64,000 nt of DNA, taken from Daldinia sp. FL1419. Lineage: Eukaryota; Ascomycota; Sordariomycetes; Xylariales; Hypoxylaceae. Position numbers and translations under genes: made by a program. The notes under the pieces are model-generated. The model had not been told where the DNA came from. It worked only from the letters and a program-made list of their open reading frames with translations, and searched no databases. This document shows, one piece after another, positions 43,444 through 54,421 of this stretch. Within the stretch, counting starts at the first letter, position 1. The number at the start of each line of letters is the position of its first letter. The stretch spans positions 411,326 through 475,325 of the forward strand of contig MU623349.1 in NCBI GenBank assembly GCA_025201765.1. Direction: 5' to 3'.

Positions 43444-44105
43444 CGTTCAAGTATGTAGCAGAAGACCGACACTATAAAACCTGCCTTCTGAAGATCACAC
43501 TATTAAACATGGCACACATGTCAAGCTTTGGGGAAAACTGCCTAGGTAAGAATAAGCGTAGCACGATTATTAGTCAAACTCTCATGTTGCCGAACATGTC
43601 AATAAACCGCGAGCCAAGCAATCAAGCTTGACCAGGTTACGCTCAGCTACAACGTAGGTCAAGAATTTTGTTTCCGGGAAATCATCGCCGTACGTACGTA
43701 GTGGCCTCGAAGCACAGCATTACCGTTAGCACTTCAGCATTTCAGGAACACATAATTGAGTATAGATTCTCTGATGTGTTTATCCTATGCGGTCCTAGGG
43801 TCGGATCGGCAACGCTGTCTTTTCGGAAGATATTGCAATACGAAGTCGACGAGGAGAATATTCATTCATTTCTTGAGCTAACCCAGTCACGGCCAGACTA
43901 TCCCATAGTATAATACCTCTAGCGTATCCGACAGACCAACCAAGTGCGTCCCCGAATCCGTAGAGAGCTCCTTGAAAACCATATCGTTAGGCGTGTCCCA
44001 ACTTCCCGGTATCCATATCGTACAATCGTCGCAATGGCTCGCTGTAAGCTTCATTGCGTATAGGCTAGGTTGGTATAGCATCGTAGAACGGCCTTCCTCC
44101 ACATT
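43444..44105. other. Intergenic region, no gene seen
   Basis: Spacer between the TIR element and the tim10 3' end. An 81-codon ORF at 43668-43913 has no recognisable character. Confidence 0.4.
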
Positions 44106-44488
44106 TTAACCACCGAAGCCGAGCCCGCCGCCGACGCCTTTGCTTTGCATCTCTTGCTGCAGGAGCTCTGATACCTTCATGTGCACGTCGAAGAACTTGG
44201 CTGCGCATCTGTCGAGACAGACGCTTTCGCCCTTGTTGAGCTCGGATTCTCGGTAGTCGTTGGGGACACACTTCTTTGCACATGCTTTCGTGAGACTATA
44301 GGAGTTGTATCAGATCTTAGCTAATGCTTAAAAGGGAGGTTTAATTGTCGAGGCGTTGTGGGCTTCGGGCACCCAGAGCCAAAATCTTACCGGTCGTGCA
44401 TCTGTGTCAGGAGCTTCATCTCAGCTTGAACAGCCGCGATCTTCTCCTCCGAGGTGGGTTGGGGTCTTCCGAAGCCGAGAAAAGACAT
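44106..44488 (-). CDS. tim10: Mitochondrial import chaperone Tim10
   Basis: Two exons on the minus strand (44488-44391 and 44295-44106; 95-nt intron) encode 95 residues. The product begins MSFLGFGRPQPTSEEKIAAV and holds the small-Tim twin CX3C motif: 'CAKKC' and 'CLDRC', 16 residues apart, with 'VPNDYRESELNKGESVCLDR' between, which is diagnostic for Tim10. Tim9-Tim10 hexamers escort hydrophobic carrier proteins across the intermembrane space; the Cys pairs are oxidised by Mia40. The C-terminus is Gly-rich ('GVGGGLGFGG'). Length and spacing are normal. Confidence 0.95.
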
Positions 44489-45071
44489 CTTGGGCGATTG
44501 ATGTAGGATTGTCTATGTGTGGCTACTTGGTACGCTGGTTTTAATTTTGGTTGACGTAGAGCTTGAATAAATTGACTTTGGAAGCTTTGAAGCATTCGGA
44601 TAGTTGAAAGATATTGAGCTTAGGTAATCTCTTATCAAATTTAGAACCTTTGGCAGCATCCGGATTAACACTAACACCCGGAAAAACCCCGGTACTAAAA
44701 AAAAAAAAAAGATTAAATTTTTATGTATTTTTCTCACAGCGAAAACTGATTAATAAAATCAAAGAGTTACTTACTTCCTTTTCATTATTGGAGTTCTTGG
44801 TGCTAGCTTGCTTGTGGTAGAGAAGCAAGCCCTTTTCCAAGTGTAAGTACAACTATGAGCTTTTTTTTTTCCTTTCTATATTCCAAGCCCATCGTGATGA
44901 TATATTGCTTTTTTAGAACCGTTGCGACTGACACCATTTTATGGTGCTTGATCTCAATTAGCCAACTTATCTGAATTTGACTTTACGGGTTTTTTTTTCT
45001 GGTGTTTTTTTTTTTTTTTCTAAATTTCATATATAAGAGTACGATCGTAGCTAATAGCTTCCAGTCTTACA
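44489..45071. promoter_or_regulatory. Divergent promoter of tim10 and mitochondrial LysRS genes
   Basis: 583 bp shared by two nuclear genes for mitochondrial proteins that face away from each other. It holds long A- and T-runs (about 44697-44710, 44861-44870, 45006-45019). The poly(dA:dT) tracts may keep the shared promoter nucleosome-free. Confidence 0.45.
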
Positions 45072-46865
45072 ATGGACAACGGGCCGTACTTGAAGTTCCT
45101 GCGCCCATATCTGTTCCAAATACCAGCACCCAGGGCAGCTGTTTATGCCCGGTTCTTTTCGGCCAGCCACCGTGACCCGGCAAGGGGTAAGGTCTCACAC
45201 AGCTCAACGTCGCAAAACGTATCCCGGAACAGATGTATACATAGCTCGGCACTTAAGAAATCCGCGGCAGCCAATCCTGATGCCCCAGAGGTCGATTCTA
45301 TAGCTCCAGTCACCCGTCAGATTAACGTTGATCTTCGGGTTCAGAAGTTGAAAGAATACAATGCACTTCATTATCCAAGGCTCGGTTCTCGACCTAGGCG
45401 AATAAGCATTCCTAGCTTTCGGCAGATGTATGAAAATGAAGCCGTCGCGCATTTCTCCGAGGAGGTTGTTCTAGAGGGTCGGGTCATGTCAGTAAGACGG
45501 TCCGGGTCGAAGCTAGTTTTTCTTACCATCGTGGGCGAATACCAAAAGGTTCAAGTCATGATTAGTCTGGGTCAGCTTTTAGATCCGAAGCCTGAGCTCA
45601 AGCAGTTCAAAGATGCCCTCCATCCATTCCTTCGTGGTGATATTGTCTCTGTTAAAGGTACGGCAATGCGAACAGACGCTGGTGAATTAACATTGAGGGC
45701 AATTGAGATGCCCACGTTGCTTAGTCCTGGTCTAGCACCACTTCCCGAGAAGTTAGTCAACCAGGAAAGGATGGTCTTGAATAAGCACTTGGATTTACTC
45801 GTTAACCGGCGTACTTCGGACGTTTTCCGCCTTCGCTCTCACATCATTAAATGTATGCGGGACTTCTTCCACGAGAAAGACTTCTTAGAGGTCCAGACCC
45901 CTATCCTAGCAGACTACGCTGGTGGGGCGGCGGCCCGTCCATTTTTGACTTCAGCTACGGAGTTTGCTCAAAAAGAACTTGCGTTGAGGATCGCCCCCGA
46001 GCTATGGCTCAAGCGTCTAGTCGTTGGGGGTAACGATAAGGTCTTCGAGATTGGTCAATGCTTCCGCAACGAGGGTATCGATACTACCCATAACCCAGAA
46101 TTCACCATGTGCGAATTCTATTCCGCGTATTCCAACCTGAGCGACTTGATTTCGATGACTGAAGATCTAGTCACTCGTCTTGCCAAGCACGTTGAGCATC
46201 TTGCGAAAACCCAGCTTCAATCTCTGGAGAATTCGATAATACAATTACCCGAGAAGAAGTGGAAGCAGGTTGAATTTATTCCGGCATTGGAAGAAATACT
46301 CGGAATCCGATTTCCAGATCTCTCGGAAGATGATGCACTTCCCAAACTCTTAGAGCTTCTAGACGGCCGAATAAGTTCCACCCCAGGGTCGCGGTCAACA
46401 CTAGCCAAGTTTCTAGATGAACTTGCCGGCAAGTACTTGGAGCCGTCGTCGCACGACGAGCCTCTTTTCATCATTCACCATCCTGCCTGCATGGCTCCTC
46501 TCTCCAAATCTTTCACGTGTCCCAAGACCGGGCAACTCGTATCCGCTCGGGCCGAGCTATTCATCAAGGGTCGCGAGATTGCTAATATGTACGAGGAGGA
46601 AAACGACCCATTCGAGCAGAAGCGTAAGTTTCAGCTCCAGATTGAGTCACAGAAGGACAAGGCGACAGCACACGAAGGTCCATCCGAAGTAGACGAGAGC
46701 TACGTCCAGGCCTTGCAGCACGGATTGCCTCCTACGGGTGGCTGGGGCTGTGGTATTGATAGGCTAGTTATGTTGTTCTCTGGGGCACCCAGAATCGGCG
46801 ATGTCCTCAGTTTTGGAACCTTGAGGAATGTGGTCTCGATACGCCAGGCTGCTAAGGAGCATTAA
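45072..46865 (+). CDS. msk1: Mitochondrial lysyl-tRNA synthetase
   Basis: A single exon of 597 residues. The first 70 residues are basic, Ser-rich and free of acidic clusters ('RAAVYARFFSASHR', 'RCIHSSALKK'), a mitochondrial leader. Next comes the OB-fold anticodon-binding domain ('EEVVLEGRVMSVRRSGSKLV', about 130-235), then the class II core. Motif 2 is 'FEIGQCFRNEGIDTTHNPEF', preceded by 'RTSDVFRLRSHIIKCMRDFF' (motif 1 region), and motif 3 is 'GWGCGIDRLVMLFSG' near the end. 'RNEGIDTTHNPEFT' is the LysRS-specific form. It charges mitochondrial tRNA-Lys. It shares a promoter region with tim10. Confidence 0.95.
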   Translation: MDNGPYLKFLRPYLFQIPAPRAAVYARFFSASHRDPARGKVSHSSTSQNVSRNRCIHSSALKKSAAANPDAPEVDSIAPVTRQINVDLRVQKLKEYNALHYPRLGSRPRRISIPSFRQMYENEAVAHFSEEVVLEGRVMSVRRSGSKLVFLTIVGEYQKVQVMISLGQLLDPKPELKQFKDALHPFLRGDIVSVKGTAMRTDAGELTLRAIEMPTLLSPGLAPLPEKLVNQERMVLNKHLDLLVNRRTSDVFRLRSHIIKCMRDFFHEKDFLEVQTPILADYAGGAAARPFLTSATEFAQKELALRIAPELWLKRLVVGGNDKVFEIGQCFRNEGIDTTHNPEFTMCEFYSAYSNLSDLISMTEDLVTRLAKHVEHLAKTQLQSLENSIIQLPEKKWKQVEFIPALEEILGIRFPDLSEDDALPKLLELLDGRISSTPGSRSTLAKFLDELAGKYLEPSSHDEPLFIIHHPACMAPLSKSFTCPKTGQLVSARAELFIKGREIANMYEEENDPFEQKRKFQLQIESQKDKATAHEGPSEVDESYVQALQHGLPPTGGWGCGIDRLVMLFSGAPRIGDVLSFGTLRNVVSIRQAAKEH

Positions 46866-48084
46866 TGCCTAGGTACTCAATCATAGAATATGTAGAAATA
46901 GAGATGATACCCCTTACGAATAATAGCAAGACTTGTCTACTTGTTAGGTAGTAATGCACAGTGACATAATTTGACACTACCTAGATACTAAAATCAAGGA
47001 TGAGATAAACGCATTGATTGTACCTAAATTCCATCTTAATGATGGCTCCCCTATAACAACGCGCCTTCCTATGCATTTCCACTGATACGTAACTGCCTCT
47101 TCACTTTGCAATATACCACCGCCCTTAAACCTTCTTCCGGATCGGGGTGGACCTAATCGGCACGGAGCTTATCGGTGACTTATTTCCTATTGGAGTAACT
47201 TCCCTCTCCTTCATCCGTGTCTCCCTTTGAGTTGCCATCCCAAGGATGCATTTCCATACCAAACCCTTTAATATCAAAGATTTGTCATCGGCCATCTGGG
47301 TCCTATTCGGTTGGTAAAATGCCCTCGACACGTGCCATCCTCGGTTTACTATGATGAAAAGAAGAAAAGAAATCAACGCGAAAATAACAAAAATAGCAAA
47401 CGCAGATACATCCTCGCATATGCACGCCTGAACTCCTTAGATGCTGCCACTTTTCCGTGGCTTGGGTATCATGTACCTGACTCCTGTCCTGCTTAAAAGG
47501 CCCCTAAAGCCTTTAATGGATGCCGTGTATTTATGCCGCGACGCGTATATACGGGATCTCCCCGATAAGTGGGCTCAAGTCTTAACCGCCTGGTTCTGAT
47601 CGCGAGAATACCGAATAGTGAAACTTCGTACAGGTCATAAGTTTTTTTTTTTTTTTTTTTTTTTTCGTTGATAAGAAAGGATACGTCCCAGCCGGATGTA
47701 GGAGGTCCATAAAAATGCAAACGCGAGTAATGTGCGGTACGGCGTAAAGACTACCTAGGGAGAATACCGATTTCTATCCCTTATTGCCGTTCGTGCGCCC
47801 CAAGAATGCGGAATATTGCCGTTTAGGCTGAATCTATTCGCAAGGCACAGATATGTGCAAGGCGCCGTATGCCCAAATCCGAGAGGCGTCAGGAAAGGCG
47901 TGTGGAGAAAACATCATGTACCGGCCTTAGTCCTCCAAAAAAAAAAAAAAAAAAAAAAAAAAAAACAAGGTGCCACCGTAAGAATCCATCCCCATCCTCG
48001 ATGGAGGTCACTAAAGTGACGAGTCCGAAGAACCCTCCGAGAACCAGAGAGAAATAGGCAGGCATTCCGTAGGGGACAGTGAAC
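46866..48084. other. Intergenic region with long T and A homopolymer runs
   Basis: No convincing gene. A T24 run lies at 47642-47665 and an A29 run at 47937-47965, facing each other over about 270 bp. An 83-codon ORF at 47125-47376 (minus) has a hydrophobic start but no other support. Confidence 0.45.
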
Positions 48085-50649
48085 TTAGAAAAAGCCACGG
48101 CTGGTCTCCCATATGTCACGAGGACCCCCGTTGCTAAGAACTCCAGCCTCGAGCTGAACGATCTCTCGATACTTCTTGATCTCGTCGTCCCAGTTCGCAG
48201 CAAGGCTCGCGCCATATCTCCCCACCATCTGCGCCAAGCCGCAGCGGGCCCGCTCCTGAATGATAAAGCGCTCGATATCATTGACCATGTCGCGGTTCTT
48301 TCTAATCTCACCCGCGTTGGCGAGTTTGCTCTCAAAGTACAAGTCGTTGAGGACCTGGACGTCGCGCTTGCAAGCTTCAATTTTTCGCTGCACTGATTTG
48401 TCCCCGTTGTCGATGTATAGTCTGGCGTACTTCATCGCCTTGGCTACGCGCTCTTTCCATACCCAGACTTGCTTCGCTTCCTCGTCGTGTTCGGGCCCTG
48501 GGCGCCCGTCTAGGATGAGCGATTCAGGGCGGGCCTCTACGACTTCGGCTTGGGATTTAACTGATACGAGCCAGAAATCCCATCTGGGGTTACCAAGTTC
48601 CTCTTCTGTGGGGGTCCTCTTGGCGTTAAGGAAACTGCTGACGTCTGTGATCTGTTCGTCGTCGAATAGCATGCGCATGACTTGCTCTTTCTCTTGGAAG
48701 AAGTTCTCGATCTGGTGGTCTAGTTGCATCACGAGTTGACAGCCGCAGCACTGGACTTGGTCTGCCTGGCGGTCTGCTGATTCCTGCGTGTAGAAATATG
48801 CGGGTAAGTTGGCCTTGCAGAATGCACATTGCATCAATATCAAAGAATTTCCAACCAGAGTCAGGTTCGTCAACTTTTCCTGCTCCATAGATGTACCCTC
48901 AACCGCCAGTATGAGATCGTTGTAGAGGGAGCGATACATTTGTTCGTGCCGGGCTGCGTTGCCTTCGGCCGGTAGGTTTCGTCTTAACATCTCCACAATG
49001 CATGGGTAGTAGAACCCATTTTCCTGATAGTAGAGGTTATAGCACGCCTCGAGGATGTATCGTAGTGTACCGAGTGCGAAAGGGATGCGTTCCAGGTACT
49101 GTCGCATACCGGCTCCAGGCGTGAACCAGTCTATGTCATTTTTCAATGCCAGTGGGACAACCTTGCGCAGCACGGCTGTGATGGCTCTGCGAGTGTCTAT
49201 GAGCCCGTGATCTGACGGTATAACACCATACTCTCCCGTACGCCCCTTCGAGCCCACACGTAGCCCAGGGTAGTACATAGGCGAGAAGTCAGAACGAAGG
49301 AATTTTCTTCCAGGTTTCTCATTACGCTCGATGATAGCTTCAAGGAACGGCAGAGTCTTGCCGAAATGTAGAAGCTCACAATTGTAAACTCCAAGTACTT
49401 CAAGATCCGGTAGTCGCTCAAGACACATCTTCAGAAGATGGATATCAAAGTTGGGCACCGAATGCAAATGGAGGATCTTGATGTGATGGCCCCGAACATC
49501 GATCATACGGACTAGATACTCTCGTTAGCCTCACAAGTAAACTCGAATCAGGAAATAAGCTTACGGAACCGATAAGTATCGATGATTCGCCTCTCGGCAG
49601 TGGGCTTGAATCTCTGTCCTTTTGGACGAGCAGGAAATCCAAACTCATCGGGCTCATCTTCCCCTCCCTCCGGGGTTTGGTAGGGTGCTCGGACGTTCGA
49701 GACGATAAGGAATTGTGGTGAAGTGGGTTGCATGATTTTACCCAACTGTGCCTCCTCGGGGGTCGAAATGGCATTGGCTGCCTCGATCTCCGCGTCGCTG
49801 AGATCTAGGTTTACGAAATTACCATTTAGAACATCCACGTGCGTCTACATAAGTATTAGTTTTAATTACACTTCTTCCCTTCACGTCGGGCATCTTACCG
49901 ATACGGCATTGATGGCAAACATGATCATTTGGCATGTCCGGCTGAGATTGGATAAATCCCCCCAACGATGGCCAACTTCTCGCATGACTGCAATGCAGAG
50001 TTCCGGTATTTCAAATACAGATGTAAGGGCCATAGGTTGAACGTGCTTCGGCCTAGCAAATTGGCCTGGCATGGGCCCGTCCTCAGCATTCTCGGAGATA
50101 GGGCCACACCGCGGCAATAAAGGCGCCTATGAAGGGTTAGCTAAAGTCAAGTACACAGCCGATAAAGTTACTTACGCTCATGACGGCGTTAGGAATTGCC
50201 GGGTAGTTGTATAAGCTGATCAGAGACTTGACAGCAGGTATTTCAGAAAGCCTTGGCTCAGAGGCGTAGTCCGGATTGTTGTAATCATACCGGAGAGGAT
50301 GCCATAATACATTCATCTTTGCGCATTCATATACGTCTTCATTGTTTCTGGCCAATCCATGATCAATGCAACCGCGGTCACGACGATAGAACATGAAAAA
50401 GTGTGAACCCTTCCCAAGTCTGTCCTGTCTGTAGATATGAGAAATCGACCCGAACTTCTCAAAACGAAGTTGAATAGACTTTTCCAGTACACGCTCCCTA
50501 GCACTTTGGAAGTGCCTACCGGCACCACCTGCCTTCGAAGGGTTCTTTGGTTCTAGAAAGAACCGTTGTTGATTTGCCGTTTCGAACCCCTGAATAAGGT
50601 TCGGGTACGGCAAAGTGCCAGAACGGCGAAGATCCTGTAGATAATCCAT
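48085..50649 (-). CDS. Large F-box-like protein with a Cys-pair zinc-ribbon motif
   Basis: Four exons on the minus strand (50649-50176, 50126-49899, 49844-49565, 49511-48085) join in frame to 802 residues. Exon 2 encodes an F-box-like segment, 'SVFEIPELCIAVMREVGHRW' followed by 'LSNLSRTCQMIMFAINAVS' (about residues 189-230). A leucine-rich stretch in exon 4, 'HHIKILHLHSVPNFDIHLLK' then 'LERLPDLEVLGVYNCELLHF', recalls the LRR part of F-box proteins. Further on 'CAFCKANLP' and 'QCCGCQLV' form a possible zinc ribbon. The last 250 residues are charged and helical. The N-terminal 160 residues ('MDYLQDLRRSGTLPYPNL') are not recognised. A role as an SCF substrate adaptor is inferred only from the weak F-box. 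Confidence 0.75.
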
Positions 50650-53600
50650 TACGATGAGAAAGCGAAAACGGCTAGTGGTCAGTGCTACGAAGTTATTCGG
50701 TTAGACTAGGTACGATTGGGCCGTGAGAAGGGGCGGATGGGACGGAAAGATCAGTAGAAAGGTTAGGTAGATCCTTAACGGGGAGTAATAAATATGTGTG
50801 CCGAGTTGTATCGTAGTCGCGCCCAACACTCGCTTTGATTCCAGGTCGAAGTCTCTAGGATGTCTCGGCTGTGGATGGTCATAGAGTTAACATATGTAGA
50901 TGGTTGGAGTGTGTAACGCTAGTACAGATATAAATGACCGGATGAGCTAGACCGGGATGACGAAGAGTAGGATCAGATGCTTAGGAAACTTGTCGGTTCC
51001 CACGCATAATTTAAACGTAGATATGGCCTACTGGGCTTCCATTGGCAATGCTAGGGGAAGTAAGAGGAATGAGGCAAATGGAGGGTAGAGGGGGCGTGTA
51101 ATGCTCTCAAGTACGTAGGTGCTGGAGATTCGTACTCTTGATTATGACAATTGTAGTTGCTTCAGGATGATTAGAGACGCGGAAGCCGTCGATTTGTAAC
51201 GAGATGGGGATCAGATATATAAGCTTGCTGGATGGTGCTCGATATGTATAATGGGGACTAGTGGTACCATATATTCGTAGGAAATTTGTATATATGGCGG
51301 GGTTGGAAATAAGGAAAGCAAGGAATATGAATATGAGATTCAAGGAAAGCTACATACCTAATCGAAAATAGAGAAGCTTTCCAGATCGGTATCTCTATGG
51401 GGAAGTAGACGATTGCCTATATAGGATAGTTAGTTTAGAGCGGTGGGATGATAAGGATGGGGAGGTATCGAACAAGACCGTTGGAGAACGGGCCTAGGAG
51501 AGAATGACGATATGAAGGAAAGTAAAAATCGAGGCGTCAACGACATTGGGGGTTCTTAAATATGCAGAGTATCATCCATTCGAGGCCAAGAGGAATCACT
51601 TACCTAGCTGATACCTGATGGTCAAGGTTAGGGATAACTGTCTTGTCTATAATACTAGGTATTGCGTATTATGGAATTGGACGAGGAAGATTGTTTGACG
51701 GATGATATTTGCCTCAACCACTGGCAATTGGAATGCTGAGTAGGCAAGATAGGATGTTAGCGGGGGCAAGGAGGGTTTATATAGTCCTTGGGTAAAGATA
51801 AGTTGCCTGAAATTGAGGAAGGGGCGGCGTGATAGAAGGAAGGGAGATAGCAGTAGAAGGAAGGATAAAGAATAGGAAGGACTTCTATTTGCCTCAAGTC
51901 ACAGGAGCGTTCAAGGCATCCGCCGTAATTAGGAAGGAATAGAAAGTAGAGATAGATAACTAAGGAAGGAAAGAAAAGAATTTGTGTGGTACGAAACCAA
52001 AACGGTGCTTACCTAGATTCTATATTCAAGATCACTCAAATACGATGTAGCCTGAGGGAAGTCACGGCGAGGGTATTGCCCCGTAGACTGGTAGCTAATA
52101 GGTCACCGGGGAATTTAGATCGGAAAGTACTCCGAGAACGGATGTGGGACGGCGTTGTGAATATGGAAGTCGGGTCAGGTGTGGGGATTGATGCCTTGTT
52201 TGCCTAGGGATAGAGCCAGGCATCCTCTACGGAGTACTTGTAGACTACGAAAACCTAGATACCTAGGTAAGTACTACAATTCTTTCACCTTTAGGATTAG
52301 TTATTGGTCTATATCATAAAATGGAAACGGCGGGAAATAACTAAGAAGGGTTAGAGAAGTATTCGTGCTCATCTAGAAGAATGTCTAGGTAATTAGTTCA
52401 CATCACTTGGAGTCTAATACTTTTTCCTCTTTTTTTTTTTAAAAAAAAAAAGTTTGCTCTTTATTGCAATAGGTAGTATTACTGCCTAGGTACCTAGGTA
52501 GATGTCAGTGCGAATACTCTATGATATTTTCATGCTACACCCCTCAGGGTTTCACCCCCCCCCTCTCCCATCCCCCTTTACCTCACGTATCTAGGTACCT
52601 AGGCAGTACTCCTCGAACCCCCTATCGATATGCCTCCTATCGCTAGAACTGGTCGCTATTTTTTGTATTATTTATTTATTTTATTTTTTTAACAAATGGA
52701 CGATGTGGTCTGCATATAATTCGGCTCCCTAGCCTTCCCCTGAACTAACTGGAAAATAAGATCATACTAGCTACCTTCAATTGGTGCCGTGTTTCATCCC
52801 CAATGCTTCCCCTATCTATTATTATCATCCCATTCGCACAACTAAGGAACTAGGTATCAGAAGATCCTCCGCGTTCAAGGAACAAACGGATAAATATATT
52901 CTCTTGGCTAACCTATAACCCCTTCGCAGGAAAAGACCAGAGAAGGATGACTATATACTCGAAGCTGACGCTAGAGATTCATTAGTTCGTACTAACGAAA
53001 CGACATACTAGGAAAGAATTCCTAGGTCGAAGAGAATACATCTGGAACATTTAGTTTGCCAGAAACGAGGCCAGCACTATAGTCTACCGAGTCTAGGAGT
53101 TTTGAGAACACATGCTCTACATCGACTGACGAATATTGGCGAATATACGCCAGTAGGAGGGCGCACAAAGACAACGGAATGTCGAGAATAGCTGAATACC
53201 TAACGACAGCGGGTATTTGCGAATACCATGCTAGGCTCTGGGCTGGGAAGGGTCATGTGGATTTTACTTGGGGGTTTTGTCCCGAGGCGGACCAAGAAGC
53301 AAGGAAACAACTTCGTTGTTCCGCGAGAAACCTATCTACAACTATGGCTAAGTGCAGCTACATATAAAACAAGTCCTTTGTTATATATGTAGCACAGGCT
53401 AGAGCCCTGACAGGTTTACCTTAAACGATATCTACGAGCTTGCTCACGATCACAAGAGAAGTAATTCAAACTTCAAATACGGGCCAGTGCTGCGAGAGGT
53501 TATTCCCGTGCCCGAGAGTATCTCTAGCTATAGCTTCGGATTTCAGCCCCTATACTATTGGAGAATATGCTAACCTAAAGTTTATACATTATAGGAATTA

Positions 53601-54421
53601 CTATAAGAGAGTCTGAAACTAGCACCGTACGCGATGCGTACTATAACCGCCGTTGAGTTTCGTTGAACTGTCAAGGGTTCAAAGCGGCGGCTACTCGAGG
53701 AGCTCAGTGCCGATAGACCCCGACCTGTCGGTGCTCTTCACCAACGTGAACACGGCGAACAAAGAAATAACCGATCCCGAATGTTGAAGATATCCCCAGT
53801 CGTTACCGACACCGAAAGATCCCGACTAAGCCGGAAGACGACGATAAACTTGGCACGATGGAGCCAACACGGCGAAAGAAATAACTATATGGAAAAGAGT
53901 CGTCTAGCATGAATGCTCGTCTACGATACTACAACCGCGGCAATACTCCGGACGGAAGAAGCGTGGCCCACGGACCGGCCGACCGAAGCAACCCAGCTTC
54001 CCTTGCGCCCGCCACCGTTTGTCAGGGTCATGTGCCCGGGACAGGACAGGGGAGTGGACACCAGAGACATCCGGGTCTCAAATCACGTCAAACATGCAAG
54101 CAGGATGTCGGAGGGGAGCGAGGATCGGATCGTAGTTTCCGGGCATGCCACCCCCATTCACATGTGTTGGTCTAGGTCTGGGTTTTCTACTACGGTCGGT
54201 AGGTATGTCTTACCGCCATTTGGGATTCAGACCTTGGAAGAAAGGGAAATCCAGCATGGTATATGTAATCCAAGACTGGGGGGGGGGGGGGTAGAAACCT
54301 TACCTTACCTTACCTTACCATATTATACCACCCCGTTAATCAGAAAGGGGAACCGAATTGCTTGACCATTGTCCCACTCCCCACCCTACTAGTACATAGG
54401 TAGTTTATATAAGGGCACCTA
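50650..54421. other. Gene-free region (3.8 kb) leading to the AT-rich block
   Basis: 50650-52000 is purine-rich on the plus strand and includes the promoter of the F-box-like gene. 52420-52452 has facing T and A runs. TACCTAGGTA-type motifs occur at 52255-52275 and 52485-52605. The segment 53640-54180 is GC-normal with near-repeats such as 'aacacggcga.aaagaaataac' (53749 and 53868), possibly a decayed element. I find no gene. Confidence 0.45.
54278..54320. repeat. G14 run followed by (CCTTA)4
   Basis: Fourteen G in a row (54278-54291) are followed within ten bases by four copies of CCTTA. It lies about 100 bp before the base composition falls to nearly pure A/T. Confidence 0.8.

Noticed and set aside
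43668..43913. 81-codon plus-strand ORF
   Set aside because: No recognisable character and no biased codon use; overlaps random ORFs on the other strand.
47125..47376. 83-codon minus-strand ORF with hydrophobic N-terminus
   Set aside because: Poor start context, no codon bias, no motif; not better than chance.
47889..48380. Minus-strand ORF with a hydrophobic stretch ('LVLGGFFGLVTLV') overlapping the end of the F-box-like gene
   Set aside because: It lies mostly in a shifted frame of that gene and runs into the poly-A/T tract; no start or splice site ties it to a gene, though an alternative 3' exon cannot be fully excluded.
51107..51343. 78-codon minus-strand ORF with hydrophobic start
   Set aside because: Falls in purine/pyrimidine-skewed DNA upstream of the F-box-like gene; hydrophobicity follows from T-rich codons.
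54298..54320. Possible telomere repeat
   Set aside because: The unit is CCTTA, not CCCTAA/TTAGGG, and is followed by 9.7 kb more sequence.
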